Counted from the first letter of the stretch, positions 42,394-51,148 are shown. The stretch: 64,000 bases of DNA from B30-G6 sp963701385 (GCA_963701385.1 CAVOZW010000001.1:192965-256964), one strand, 5' to 3'. The notes: generated by a model not told the origin, from the letters alone. Translations and numbers: made by a program.

Positions 42394-43356
42394 ATGAAAT
42401 CGAAACTGTTAAAAAAACTCAAAGAAGCATGTGAGATCGTCTCCGGTGAGACTCTAAGCAAGCATCTGGGTGTCTCGCGGGTGGCTATCTGGAAACACAT
42501 CCAGAAACTTCAGGCCTGCGGATACGACATCCATGCGGGCCCCAAGGGGTATCGTCTCATCCGGTCTCCTGATACCCCCTTTCCCTGGGAGATTCCCGAA
42601 AGAGAATCCCGAATACATTTTTTCGATAGCGCGGGTTCGACCATGGACATCGCCAGGAATTTGGCCCGGAAGGGCTGTCCGGACTTTACCGTCGTTATTG
42701 CTGAAACCCAGACCAGCGGCCGTGGCAGGATGGACCGCAACTGGCGGTCGCCTGCGGGTGGGCTCTATTTTACGCTGGTGATAAGGCCTCACATACCACC
42801 GGTGATGAGCCCCCTGATCAATTTCGGAGCGGCCGTTGTTCTGGCCATGACATTCCAGGAAATCTGTGGCGTTGACGCCCGCGTGAAGTGGCCCAACGAT
42901 ATCCTGATACACGGCAAAAAAGTGGCCGGAATGCTGTCCGAAATGGAGGCTGCCGGCGACCAGGTCTCGTTTGTCAATATCGGTATCGGTATCAACATGA
43001 ACAACGACCTACCGTCTGGCCTGCCAACCGCAACCTCTGTCAGGAAAATTTCCGGAAAAATCTGTTCCAGAAAAGCGTTTCTCACTGAATTCCTGAACCG
43101 CCTGGAAAAAAGGGTTCACCAGCCGGATCTGACCAGCGTCATTACAGAATGGAAAACCTGTTCCGCCACCCTGGGGAAACAGGTCAGGATCGTTTCGCGC
43201 CAGGGTGTTACAGAGGGAACGGCAATAGATGTGGACCCCAACGGTGCCCTGCTTGTGCGCACGGCAGACGGTGTTGTAGAAAAGATTTATTATGGAGACT
43301 GCTTTCACGCATCGTCACAAGAATTACATACCCAGGCTGAAAAGCCTTGCCGGTAG
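42394..43356 (+). CDS. birA: Biotin-protein ligase / biotin operon repressor BirA
   Basis: 320 residues. An N-terminal winged helix (SGETLSKHLGVSRVAIWKHIQKLQACGY) makes it the regulatory class. The ligase core has QTSGRGRMDRNWRSPAGGLYFTLV (biotinyl-AMP loop; the second Gly of the usual GRGRxGR is Asp here) and VKWPNDILIHGKKVAGMLSEME. A C-terminal SH3-like domain ends the protein. It attaches biotin to carboxylase carriers and, with biotinyl-AMP, should repress the operator at 42234. Confidence 0.94.
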   Translation: MKSKLLKKLKEACEIVSGETLSKHLGVSRVAIWKHIQKLQACGYDIHAGPKGYRLIRSPDTPFPWEIPERESRIHFFDSAGSTMDIARNLARKGCPDFTVVIAETQTSGRGRMDRNWRSPAGGLYFTLVIRPHIPPVMSPLINFGAAVVLAMTFQEICGVDARVKWPNDILIHGKKVAGMLSEMEAAGDQVSFVNIGIGINMNNDLPSGLPTATSVRKISGKICSRKAFLTEFLNRLEKRVHQPDLTSVITEWKTCSATLGKQVRIVSRQGVTEGTAIDVDPNGALLVRTADGVVEKIYYGDCFHASSQELHTQAEKPCR

Positions 43357-43414
43357 AGCCTTTGTCATCAAGGTAATGTTTAAGATTTCGATATTCGTGC
43401 TTTGGATGTAATTG

Positions 43415-43945
43415 ATGGATCAACTTCGAATGACCGCCTTTGCTTCACTTCTGGCCGCGTTGACAGCCGTGGGTGCCTATATCTCCATACCCATTGGACC
43501 GGTGCCCATAGTGCTCCAGAACCTGTTTGTTTACCTGACCGGTCTGCTCCTGGGCAGCCGATGGGGCATGATGGGGATCGCCGCATATCTGCTGGCCGGT
43601 GCCGTAGGTCTCCCGGTATTCGCCGGAGGCAAAGGGGGAATCGGTCATCTGATTGGACCGACCGGCGGTTATCTTCTGGGATACCTGCCTGCCGTTGCCA
43701 TCATCGGCATCGTGACGGAAAAAACCGCAGGGAAACTCCTTTTTGGTTTAGCGGCCCTGGTGGCGGCGACGGTTGCCATCTATACCTGCGGGGTTACCTG
43801 GTTAAGCATCGTTACCGGCATGACCCTCTTTCAGTCCTTGCTCGTAGGCATGCTTCCTTTTCTCATCGGTGATGCCGTTAAGATAGCGGCAGCCCTTTTT
43901 ATCGCCAGGTCCCTGAGGCCCATAATCCAAAAACAATATCGCTAA
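43415..43945 (+). CDS. bioY: Biotin ECF transporter substrate-binding protein BioY
   Basis: A 176-residue S component with six membrane helices. It has the BioY patterns SIPIGPVPIVLQNLFVYLTGLLLG, AYLLAGAVGLPVFAGGKGGIGHLIGPTGGYLLGY and a late LPFLIGDAVKIAAA. It captures biotin from the periplasm and works with the BioM ATPase and BioN transmembrane subunit encoded next. TTG 43412 is an alternative start one codon earlier. Confidence 0.95.
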   Translation: MDQLRMTAFASLLAALTAVGAYISIPIGPVPIVLQNLFVYLTGLLLGSRWGMMGIAAYLLAGAVGLPVFAGGKGGIGHLIGPTGGYLLGYLPAVAIIGIVTEKTAGKLLFGLAALVAATVAIYTCGVTWLSIVTGMTLFQSLLVGMLPFLIGDAVKIAAALFIARSLRPIIQKQYR

Positions 43946-43958
43946 CCGATTTTATAAG

Positions 43959-44759
43959 ATGCGAATGAATGAGATTCACTTGACATCAGAAAACACCGTA
44001 TCCTCCCGGCAGGAGATAATTTCCATTCAACACCTGTCCCATCGGTTTTCGGATCAAGGGGTCGGTCTCGATGATATCACCCTCAGCATCTCTTCGGGGG
44101 AGTTCGTCATACTTGCAGGGCCAAACGGATCCGGCAAGTCGACACTCCTGAAACACCTGAACGGCATTCTCTCTCCCTCGAAGGGGACCATCCTTTTGAA
44201 GGGACGACCCGTATCGGAGGACCTTAAGCGTGCACGCCAATTGATTGGTATGGTCTTTCAGGATGCCGACAGCCAGATCGTAGGAGAAACGGTCTGGGAG
44301 GACACGGCTTTCGGCCCTCAAAATCTTTCCTTAAAAAAATCCATCATTCAAGAAAAAGTACATACCGCTCTGGAAACCGTAGGCCTGTCACACCTGGCGG
44401 AAAAACCACCCTATCTCCTTTCCGGAGGCGAAAAACGACGTCTTGCCATCGCAGGTGTACTGGCCATGGACCCCCAGATAATTGCATTTGACGAACCTTT
44501 TTCAAATCTGGATTATCCGGGCACCTGTCAGGTATTGAGACAGATGGTCCGCCTGCAGCAAAACGGGCATACAATTATCGTGGCCACCCATGAACTCGAC
44601 AGGGTGTATCGCCTGGCCGACAGGCTGATCATCATGCAACAGGGCAAACTCATCCGAGATGGGGCACCCAAAACCGTCCTGTCCGATGCCGTCGGTTTCG
44701 GTCTCAAACTACCTGTCATGGATGGGTCTACTCCGGAAAGATGCCCATGGCAGCCCTGA
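43959..44759 (+). CDS. bioM: Biotin ECF transporter ATPase BioM
   Basis: A 266-residue CbiO-type ATPase: Walker A LAGPNGSGKSTLL, Q-loop VFQDADSQIVGETV, signature LSGGEKRRLAIAGVL, Walker B IIAFDEPFSNLD, switch His in VATHELDRV. It is placed 13 bp after bioY and overlaps bioN by 19 bp. The BioM name rests on this context, since the family itself serves many vitamins and metals. Confidence 0.9.
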   Translation: MRMNEIHLTSENTVSSRQEIISIQHLSHRFSDQGVGLDDITLSISSGEFVILAGPNGSGKSTLLKHLNGILSPSKGTILLKGRPVSEDLKRARQLIGMVFQDADSQIVGETVWEDTAFGPQNLSLKKSIIQEKVHTALETVGLSHLAEKPPYLLSGGEKRRLAIAGVLAMDPQIIAFDEPFSNLDYPGTCQVLRQMVRLQQNGHTIIVATHELDRVYRLADRLIIMQQGKLIRDGAPKTVLSDAVGFGLKLPVMDGSTPERCPWQP

Positions 44760-45502
44760 CCCCCTTTTATTACCGCCACGGGAATTCCATTCTGCATGTC
44801 CTCGATACGCGGTTCAAAATTGTGCTGATGGTGATGTTAAGCCTTTCCATCCTGGATGCGTCACCTTTTGGGCTTTTGGGCATAACGCTGCTGCTGGCAT
44901 GCCTATTTCTGCTTGTCCGGATACCCATCACTTTCGTGCTCGCAGAACTGCGTTATTTTTTTCTTCTGCTGCTAATTGTGTTTATTCTCAGACTCATTTC
45001 AACCCCAGGCAGCCCCCTTGTCAAGATGCCATGGATCACCCTAACCAAACAGGGCCTGACGGAAGGCGCCATGGTGTGCTGGCGCCTACTGACAGTGGTT
45101 TTGCTGGGCTTTCTCTTTGTTGCATCCACACGTATTTCATCCATAAAAACCGCTGTGCAGCGGCTTCTGGCCCCTGTTCCCTTGATACCCGAAAAACGTA
45201 TGGCAACCATGATGGGACTGATTGTACGTTTTATACCGGTCATCTTTCAAAAAACACGCGCTGTCTCCGAAGCCCAGAAAGCCCGCTGTGTGGAACTCCG
45301 AAAAAACCCCCTCTATCGTCTGCACGCTTTTGCCATGCCGCTGATGCGCGGCGTATTTCAGGACGCGGACAAACTTGCCATGGCCATGGTGGCCAGATGT
45401 TACGATGAGAGCCAGCCTGTCGAAGCTGAGGCAGCCCGAAAAAGCGACTGGCTGGTATTGGCAGCCGGCGGGCTGTTCTGTGTGTGCACAAGATTCATTT
45501 AA
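44741..45502 (+). CDS. bioN: Biotin ECF transporter T component BioN
   Basis: A 253-residue CbiQ/EcfT membrane protein with several helices and the cytosolic coupling helices. The two X-R-X coupling motifs read AQKARC and AMVARC; the third residue, usually Gly or Ala, is Cys in both. It transmits ATPase movements to BioY. The start may be ATG 44747, which has GGAAAG at better spacing than ATG 44741. It closes the operon birA-bioY-bioM-bioN. Confidence 0.9.
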   Translation: MPMAALTPFYYRHGNSILHVLDTRFKIVLMVMLSLSILDASPFGLLGITLLLACLFLLVRIPITFVLAELRYFFLLLLIVFILRLISTPGSPLVKMPWITLTKQGLTEGAMVCWRLLTVVLLGFLFVASTRISSIKTAVQRLLAPVPLIPEKRMATMMGLIVRFIPVIFQKTRAVSEAQKARCVELRKNPLYRLHAFAMPLMRGVFQDADKLAMAMVARCYDESQPVEAEAARKSDWLVLAAGGLFCVCTRFI

Positions 45503-45573
45503 CATGCATTCCCCGGACCGAAAGACCGGCAGGCCTTGGAAAAAGAAAGCCTCTGTCGGTGACAGGTCGATAG

Positions 45574-45600
45574 TTGACACGGATTTGATCCTATTATAAA
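45574..45600 (+). promoter_or_regulatory. Candidate promoter of trkA-trkH
   Basis: TTGACA (45574-45579) and TATAAA (45595-45600). The boxes are good but the spacer is only 15 nt, so confidence is limited. Confidence 0.4.
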
Positions 45601-45673
45601 GTCTTCACCCACGTAATACGCCCTGATCCAAAGGACCAACTTTACAAATGCGGAAAATAGGGAGCAGAACGCT

Positions 45674-47038
45674 TTGAAGATCATTATCATCGGGGCGGGT
45701 GAGGTGGGCTTTCACATTGCCGACCGTTTAGCCCTGGAAAATAAGGATGTGGTGCTTATCGACAAGGATATCGATTCGATTCGCCGCGTCACCGATCACA
45801 TCGATGTCCAGACCGTCCACGGCTCCGGAAGCAGCCCCGCTGTTCTGGATGAGGCGGGTATTCGAGAAGCAGAAATATTGCTGGCCGTCACGGACAGTGA
45901 TGAAACAAACCTCGTGGCCTGTCTCGCCGCTCATATCATTTCCCCCAACACCAAGAAACTGGCACGCCTTCGCAGTGCTGCTTATGATCCTTATCATCGG
46001 ATATTCCGGGATAATCCGCCCTACATCGACACTATCATCAACCCGGAGATCGAGGTCGTCAATACCATCGACAGGCTCCTCAGTGTGCCGGGTGCCGTCG
46101 ATGTCAGTGACTTTGAAAACGGCCGAATCAAATTTGTCGGGGTTACCCTTGAAACAAAGACCCGTATGGCCGGGGCGGCACTTTCTGAACTTCCCGACCT
46201 CTTTGGAGATGCCCGTCCCCTGATTGCCGCCATCCTTCGCAACGAGGAACTCATCGTCCCCAGCGGCAAGGATCGGTTGATGCCCGGCGATCTGGTCTAT
46301 TTTATCTGCACCAAGGACATTCTCTCAGAAACACTCGAGATGTTCAACAAACACGAGGAACCCCTCAATCGGGTTCTCATTGTCGGCGGTGGCAGAATCG
46401 GATACCGGCTGGCATGCCTGCTCGAGGAAAAGTCGATCCACGTCAAAATAATCGAGCGAAACAATGATCGCTGCGACGCACTTGCCAAGACCCTGAACAA
46501 AACGGTGGTTCTGTGCGGGGATGGATCGGATCAGGACCTTCTCAAAGAAGAAAACATCCAGGAAATGGATGCCTTGGTGGCCGTGACAGATAATGAAGAA
46601 ACCAACATTCTCGTTTCCCTTCTAGGCAAAGGAATGGGCGTGCGAAACGCCATCACCAAGATCAGCCGCTTCAGTTATTTTCCCCTGCTGTCCACCATCG
46701 GTTTGACTCAGGTGGTCAGTCCACGACGTTCGGCCATCAACAGCATTCTGCAGCATATTCGAAGAGGAAAAATCCTGTCAGCAACAACGCTCAAGGGTGA
46801 GCAGGCGGAAGTGCTGGAAGCCGTGGCCCTGGAAACGTCCGATATTGTCGGGAAACCGATCAAGAAGGTTGCATTCCCTGATGGGGCCCTACTCGTCAGC
46901 GTTGTCCGCAAGGAAGACATCATCATACCTACCGGGAACACGGTGGTGGAACCGGGGGACAAGGTCATTATCTTCGCCAAGCGACAGGCGGTACCCAAAA
47001 TCGAAAAACTTCTCACCGTCAAACTGGAATTCTTCTAA
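45674..47038 (+). CDS. trkA: Trk potassium uptake regulatory subunit TrkA
   Basis: A 454-residue cytosolic protein with two tandem RCK units. Each has a Rossmann NAD(H) site (MKIIIIGAGEVGFHIADRL; RVLIVGGGRIGYRLACLLEE) and a C-terminal RCK_C lobe. It gates the TrkH pore in response to nucleotides. The start is TTG, preceded by GGGAG 9 nt upstream, and the protein begins directly with the Rossmann strand, so no better start is possible. The stop overlaps the trkH start (TAATG). Confidence 0.95.
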   Translation: MKIIIIGAGEVGFHIADRLALENKDVVLIDKDIDSIRRVTDHIDVQTVHGSGSSPAVLDEAGIREAEILLAVTDSDETNLVACLAAHIISPNTKKLARLRSAAYDPYHRIFRDNPPYIDTIINPEIEVVNTIDRLLSVPGAVDVSDFENGRIKFVGVTLETKTRMAGAALSELPDLFGDARPLIAAILRNEELIVPSGKDRLMPGDLVYFICTKDILSETLEMFNKHEEPLNRVLIVGGGRIGYRLACLLEEKSIHVKIIERNNDRCDALAKTLNKTVVLCGDGSDQDLLKEENIQEMDALVAVTDNEETNILVSLLGKGMGVRNAITKISRFSYFPLLSTIGLTQVVSPRRSAINSILQHIRRGKILSATTLKGEQAEVLEAVALETSDIVGKPIKKVAFPDGALLVSVVRKEDIIIPTGNTVVEPGDKVIIFAKRQAVPKIEKLLTVKLEFF

Positions 47039-48486
47039 TGCGCTGGCGTCTCATACTCTATGTGGTGGGATTGCTGACTCTTTTTTTCGGCCTGACCATG
47101 GCGGCTCCCTTGGCGGTAAGCCTCTTTTTCAGGGATGGCAGCGGAATGCCCATGCTGTATTCACTGGTGGTCACGATCCTGTTGGGCGCTACCATGACCA
47201 TCGGGTTCCGGGGCGTCGAAATCGCCGACATCCGCCAGCGGGAAGGTATGGCCATCGTCTTTTTCGGCTGGACGGCCATGGGTCTCTTCGGCGCCCTGCC
47301 ATTTTACTTCATCGGTGAAGGGGTGTCTTTTACAGAAGCATTCTTCGAGTCCGTCTCCGGGTTTACAACCACCGGGGCGTCCATATTCACCAACATCGAA
47401 CGGCACGCCGAGGGCATTCTTTTCTGGCGAAGCTTTATCCAGTGGCTAGGCGGAATGGGGATCATCGTGTTGTCACTGGCTGTGCTTCCCCTGCTGAAAG
47501 TCGGCGGCATGCAGCTTTACAAGGCAGAAGTCCCTACCCCGGTTCCGGACAAACTCAAGCCCCGCATCCAGGAGACCGCCGTTACCCTGTGGAAGGTGTA
47601 CATCCTGTTCACGCTTCTCCAAATTTTGCTGCTGATGGCCGGCGGCATGAATCTCTATGAAGCCGTATGCCACACATTTACCACCATGCCCACTGGCGGG
47701 TTCTCCACCAAAAACGCTTCGATCGCCCATTACAACAATGCCTATTTCGACACTGTTTTTATACTTTTCATGCTGATGGCCGGAATCAATTTTTCTTTGC
47801 ATTATCAGATGCTGATGGGAAAACCGTTGGCAATCTGGCGCGATGCCGAAGCACGGTTTTTCCTTTTCCTTGCACTGCTGCTGGTGCTGCTGGTAAGCTG
47901 GAATATCTATGGGGAGATTTATCACACCATCGGTGCAGCCATTCGATATGGGACGTTTCAGGTGGTGTCGATTCTCACGACTACGGGATTTGCCACCGCC
48001 GATTACGAGACATGGCCGGCCATGTCTCAGGTGATCCTGTTTCTGTGCATGTTCATCGGGGCCTCGGCCGGTTCCACCGGCGGAGGGATCAAATGCCTTA
48101 GGATCATGATCATGTTCAAATATTGCACCAGAGAGCTCTTCTTGCTCGTACACCCCAGATCCATAACGCACATCAAAATCAGCGGCAAACCCGTTCCGGA
48201 AGAGATTATTCGCAGTGTGATCGGGTTCCTGGCTCTCTACATCGGCCTCTTTGCCGTATGCACCGTGATCTTATCAGGTCTCGGCGTCGATTTCATGACA
48301 TCCCTGACAGCGGTCGCCTCCTGTATCGGCAATATCGGGCCGGGATTCGGCATGGTCGGTCCCGCAGAAAATTATGCCGCCATTCCAGTCCTGGGCAAGT
48401 GGCTCCTCATCTGGTGCATGCTCCTGGGGCGACTCGAAATATATACCGTCATCATCCTTCTGGCACCGGAGTTCTGGCGAAAATAA
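47038..48486 (+). CDS. trkH: Trk potassium uptake channel TrkH
   Basis: A 482-residue inner-membrane K+ pore built from four M1-P-M2 repeats. The four selectivity-filter loops are visible as SGFTTTGASIF, TMPTGGFSTKN, LTTTGFATAD and CIGNIGPGFG. ASAGSTGGGIKCLR is the intramembrane loop that TrkA controls. Coupled to trkA by one overlapping base. With TrkA it takes up K+ for turgor and pH control. Confidence 0.95.
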   Translation: MRWRLILYVVGLLTLFFGLTMAAPLAVSLFFRDGSGMPMLYSLVVTILLGATMTIGFRGVEIADIRQREGMAIVFFGWTAMGLFGALPFYFIGEGVSFTEAFFESVSGFTTTGASIFTNIERHAEGILFWRSFIQWLGGMGIIVLSLAVLPLLKVGGMQLYKAEVPTPVPDKLKPRIQETAVTLWKVYILFTLLQILLLMAGGMNLYEAVCHTFTTMPTGGFSTKNASIAHYNNAYFDTVFILFMLMAGINFSLHYQMLMGKPLAIWRDAEARFFLFLALLLVLLVSWNIYGEIYHTIGAAIRYGTFQVVSILTTTGFATADYETWPAMSQVILFLCMFIGASAGSTGGGIKCLRIMIMFKYCTRELFLLVHPRSITHIKISGKPVPEEIIRSVIGFLALYIGLFAVCTVILSGLGVDFMTSLTAVASCIGNIGPGFGMVGPAENYAAIPVLGKWLLIWCMLLGRLEIYTVIILLAPEFWRK

Positions 48487-48509
48487 TCGAAAACGCGGAC
48501 AATTTATTA

Positions 48510-48538
48510 TTGACACCCATACAATTTACCGTTAAATG
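48510..48538 (+). promoter_or_regulatory. Candidate promoter of the tRNA pair
   Basis: TTGACA (48510-48515), 17-nt spacer, TAAATG (48533-48538), 14 bp before the first tRNA base. Confidence 0.55.
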
Positions 48539-48552
48539 ATATTGTTTTACAC

Positions 48553-48628
48553 GGGCCGTTAACTCAGTCGGTAGAGTATCTGCCTTTTAAGCAGAGAGTC
48601 GCGCGTTCGAGCCGCGCACGGCCCACCA
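48553..48628 (+). tRNA. tRNA-Lys (anticodon TTT)
   Basis: 76 nt with an encoded CCA. Acceptor GGGCCGT/ACGGCCC (one G-T pair aside), anticodon arm CTGCC-TTTTAAG-CAG, T-loop GTTCGAGCC. It is 21 bp upstream of tRNA-Glu and probably shares a transcript with it. Confidence 0.93.
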
Positions 48629-48649
48629 AATATAAATGTTAATCACCAC

Positions 48650-48727
48650 GACCCCATCGTCTAGCCTGGTCCAGGACACCGGCCTTTCACGCCGGCAACG
48701 CGGGTTCAAATCCCGCTGGGGTCGCCA
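48650..48727 (+). tRNA. tRNA-Glu (anticodon TTC)
   Basis: 78 nt with an encoded CCA. Acceptor GACCCCA/TGGGGTC, D-arm typical of tRNA-Glu (TCGTCTAGCCTGGTCCAGGA), anticodon loop CTTTCAC, T-loop GTTCAAATC. The accessory region begins directly after it. Confidence 0.94.
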
Positions 48728-48735
48728 ATGAAACC

Positions 48736-48763
48736 AAGGGGTTACGAAAGTGACCCCTTTTTT
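48736..48763 (+). terminator. Terminator of the tRNA-Lys/Glu transcript
   Basis: AAGGGGT (48736-48742) pairs with ACCCCTT (48753-48759), followed by a T run to 48763. Confidence 0.75.
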
Positions 48764-48875
48764 ATACCCTCCGGACACCAGTGTGGACACTTCCCGGACA
48801 CAAAAAATATTTTATGCCGGAAACAGTGTCCTGCGGTTTCGGTTCAGCGTCTCTGTGAATGCATGTGTGGGCATG

Positions 48876-49064
48876 TTAGGTTTCCTTTGCTTTATTCTGG
48901 AACTCTTCACAGCTTTCACATAGCCGATTCAGATTTTTCATTGTCCGATCATCAAACTGGAACCAATGCTCCATTTTCAAGTTTCTTAAATTCGGACATG
49001 ATTTGGTGCTCCAGTTAGAACATCGGGTAAACGTCAGTTTTGAGTTAGGTGCTTGCTTGGGCAT
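48876..49064 (-). CDS. Small Cys-containing protein of unknown function
   Basis: 62 residues. It has four Cys in two pairs (CSNWSTKSC near the N-terminus; CESC near the C-terminus) joined by LRNLKMEHWFQFDDRTMKNLNRL. The spacing suggests a small zinc- or iron-binding fold. AAAGG lies 8 nt before ATG 49064. It is the first gene after the tRNA pair, on the opposite strand. The function is unknown. Confidence 0.5.
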   Translation of the reverse strand: MPKQAPNSKLTFTRCSNWSTKSCPNLRNLKMEHWFQFDDRTMKNLNRLCESCEEFQNKAKET

Positions 49065-49412
49065 GGTAGAACCTTTTTATGAGGTTGGGGGATGTTGAGA
49101 TAGTGCCATGATTAGGTGGAGATGATCAAGACTGAAAAAGTTGGAATGGAATGCGGATGGGGAATGGGTGGCATTGGAGTTTAAAAGACGGATATGGTAT
49201 AGTCCGAATGTTGATATCTTAAGTAGGGTTAACTTGGGAATGTTCCATCTATCACCGGCTGACCCAAAAGTGGGATACTGTCAAGGTATATGGTGGTTTT
49301 CAAGGCGTGTTTTTCGTGCTTATGTTCTCAATAGTTTGGGCTGTATAAGAATATAAATGTGATGATATGCAGACCTTGATAATAACTTGTTATGTGGATT
49401 GAATCCCTCTAA
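49065..49412. other. Gene-free stretch in the accessory region
   Basis: About 350 bp. A 71-codon plus-strand frame (49141-49356) has no ribosome site and no recognisable protein pattern. No repeat from the other families was found. Confidence 0.4.
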
Positions 49413-49868
49413 ATGAATATTTTTGTTCTGGATGAAAATATCGAAAAATGCGCAGAGTATCATTGTGACCAACACGTTGTAAAAATGATACTTGAGAGCG
49501 TACAGATGCTTTGCACTGTATTAAATAAAAAAGGGATTTCTACTCCTTACAAGCCGACCCACATAAATCACCCTTGTGTGCTTTGGGTCGAACAATCATT
49601 CGATAATTTTTCTTGGCTTCAAAATCTTACCTTTGCTCTGAACAACGAATTTCGTTTCAGATTTGAAAAGAAGTCAGATCACAAGTCAATATCTGTTCTC
49701 AATGAAATTTCAACTTATAATTATAAAAATCGCGGCTTAACGGAATTCGCCCAGGCAATGCCGGAAAAATATAAAGTCCCTGGAGATCCAGTCAAAGCAT
49801 ACAGACAATTTTACTTAGGGGAAAAGATGGACTATACGGAAAGTAAAATTTTTTATGCAGAAGCCTAA
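49413..49868 (+). CDS. Conserved phage/bacterial protein of unknown function
   Basis: 151 residues. It begins MNIFVLDENIEKCAEYHCDQHVVKMILESVQML and contains THINHPCVLWVEQSFDNFSWL and GLTEFAQAMPEKYKVPGDPVKAYRQFYLGEK. These blocks match, by recall, a family common in phages and accessory regions with no known function. The His, Cys and Asp residues at the start are well conserved there and may bind metal. A family C repeat begins 3 bp after its stop. Confidence 0.75.
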   Translation: MNIFVLDENIEKCAEYHCDQHVVKMILESVQMLCTVLNKKGISTPYKPTHINHPCVLWVEQSFDNFSWLQNLTFALNNEFRFRFEKKSDHKSISVLNEISTYNYKNRGLTEFAQAMPEKYKVPGDPVKAYRQFYLGEKMDYTESKIFYAEA

Positions 49869-49870
49869 CA

Positions 49871-49910
49871 GTGAGCGCATTCCTCGCAGCTTGCTGCGAG
49901 GTTCTTCAAT
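49871..49910 (-). repeat. Family C palindrome, copy 2 (reversed)
   Basis: Reverse complement reads ATTGAAGAACCTCGCAGC-AA-GCTGCGAGGAATGCGCTCAC. It is copy 1 (29670) lacking the last about 12 bp. It fills the gap between two small genes. Confidence 0.75.
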
Positions 49911-49939
49911 TTACACAAGCGATAGGAATAATAAAAAAC

Positions 49940-50413
49940 ATGATTTATAGACTTATCATATTCCTGGCACTCAATTTTGCGGCACTTGCAATAGGAGGAT
50001 TATTTACAAGCAAAGGCGTGCCGTCTGATTGGTATGTTAGCATTGCTAAAGCCCCTTGGACCCCTCCTGGTTGGGTCTTTGGAACCGCATGGACTACAAT
50101 CATGATTTGCTTTGGTGTTTACATGGCGTATTTATGGCCAGTTATTAAGAACAAGAATATCCTCATTGGTTTATATGCCGTTCAATGGATATTAAATGTA
50201 GGATGGAATCCAACTTTCTTCTATTACCACAATGTTTTAGCAGGACTACTTCTAATAAGTGGGCTTACTGCACTTATTGGATTCTTCCTATTCTTTTATT
50301 GGCCTGAATTGAAACTCATATCCGCTCTAATACTTCCATATTTCATTTGGTTATTAATTGCCACATCATTGAACGGGTACGTTTTTCTTAATAATGGCTC
50401 TTCTCCCAATTAG
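49940..50413 (+). CDS. tspO: TspO/MBR family tryptophan-rich membrane protein
   Basis: A 157-residue protein with five membrane helices. The family lines are present: KAPWTPPGWVFGTAWTTIM, the NVGWNPTFF block and PYFIWLLIATSLNGYVF. TspO proteins bind porphyrins and sterol-like ligands and respond to stress and light or oxygen in bacteria. ATG 49940 gives the normal length. Upstream is the family C repeat. It is followed by a TTCTCCCA/TGGGAGAA hairpin (50403-50424). Confidence 0.88.
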   Translation: MIYRLIIFLALNFAALAIGGLFTSKGVPSDWYVSIAKAPWTPPGWVFGTAWTTIMICFGVYMAYLWPVIKNKNILIGLYAVQWILNVGWNPTFFYYHNVLAGLLLISGLTALIGFFLFFYWPELKLISALILPYFIWLLIATSLNGYVFLNNGSSPN

Positions 50414-50646
50414 ATGGGAGAAAGGGCTCCAGGATTAAATCATACTCGACTGGCTCCGGACGGATCTGCCCTGATATGCTGACATAACATTTTTTGATGA
50501 ACCGAAACGGTATTCGGTAAAGATATGATGCCAGCATTTGAATACAAACAATTGGAGGGTTAATATGCCAGGCTCATCTCCCATTTAGTTGCAGTCAAAT
50601 CTGAGGGCTGAGTGAAATTCCTTCATTTGGTCTGAATAATCTCAAA

Positions 50647-51004
50647 GGGTTCAAGGGGTCCAGGGGCCAAGGATTCAAGTGATATAAGCAATACACAACT
50701 TTCGGGACTAAACGAACGCGAAATGAATCATCCCCTGGCGCTTTGCGAACTCGCCCTAAGGCCTTCTAACATCAGCGCTGGCAATATAGTTAAACAAGCA
50801 TGGCTGCTAAATGGCCGCATATTGACCTTAATTGGCTCAAACAGCGCAAATAACCATTGGATCACCCATTTCGCTCTAGTTAGGTTGAAACCCGAAAGTT
50901 GCGTTAAAAAGGCCACAGTTTAAATCGCAAATCTGCAAAGGCACTTTTAAATAATCATAAATAACGATCACTTGAATCCTTGAACCCTTGAATCCTTGGA
51001 CCCT
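50647..51004 (+). mobile_element. MITE-like element with divergent cargo
   Basis: Left end GGGTTCAAGGGGTCCAGG... (from 50647) and right end ...AATCCTTGGACCC (to 51004) are inverted relative to each other, sharing GGATTCAAGTGAT at their inner edges. The ends match those of the elements at 53252 and 58997, but the interior differs: it holds family D copy 2 and a nested pair ACTTTCGGG/CCCGAAAGT (about 50698 and 50890). No transposase is inside. Confidence 0.55.
50721..50782 (+). repeat. Family D repeat, copy 2
   Basis: Shares ATGAATNATCCCCTGGCG and the next about 40 bp with 29792-29852. Here it lies inside a MITE-like element. Confidence 0.55.
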
Positions 51005-51033
51005 CTTCTCCAATCAATTTGGAGAAGATCCAT

Positions 51034-51147
51034 ATGCCACATGTAATAGTAAAGCTGGATATACCGCTTGAGATGGCAAGCCCGGACAAGATAGACATAC
51101 ATTACATGCCAATGTATCAAATTTTATTATTTTTAGGGGAGATATAA
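51034..51147 (+). pseudogene. Remnant of a tautomerase-like gene
   Basis: A 37-codon frame beginning MPHVIVKLDIPLE. Pro2 followed by HVIVKL is the start of small tautomerases, where the N-terminal Pro is catalytic. The rest of the about 60-residue fold is absent or unrecognisable. It ends one base before the DUF3795 start. It is probably a decayed fragment left beside the MITE-like element. Confidence 0.35.
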
Positions 51148-51148
51148 A

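Noticed and set aside
48650..48727. tRNA-Glu as a proven attachment site
   Set aside because: No duplicated tRNA 3' end and no integrase in the window; kept only as a hypothesis.
49141..49356. 71-codon frame after the tRNA pair
   Set aside because: No ribosome site, odd composition and no homology pattern that I recognise.
49866..50790. Possible integron cassettes: GCCTAACA right after a small gene and TCTAACATCAGCGC at 50765
   Set aside because: No matching GTTRRRC partner at attC spacing, no integrase, and the hairpin there is a family C repeat found elsewhere.
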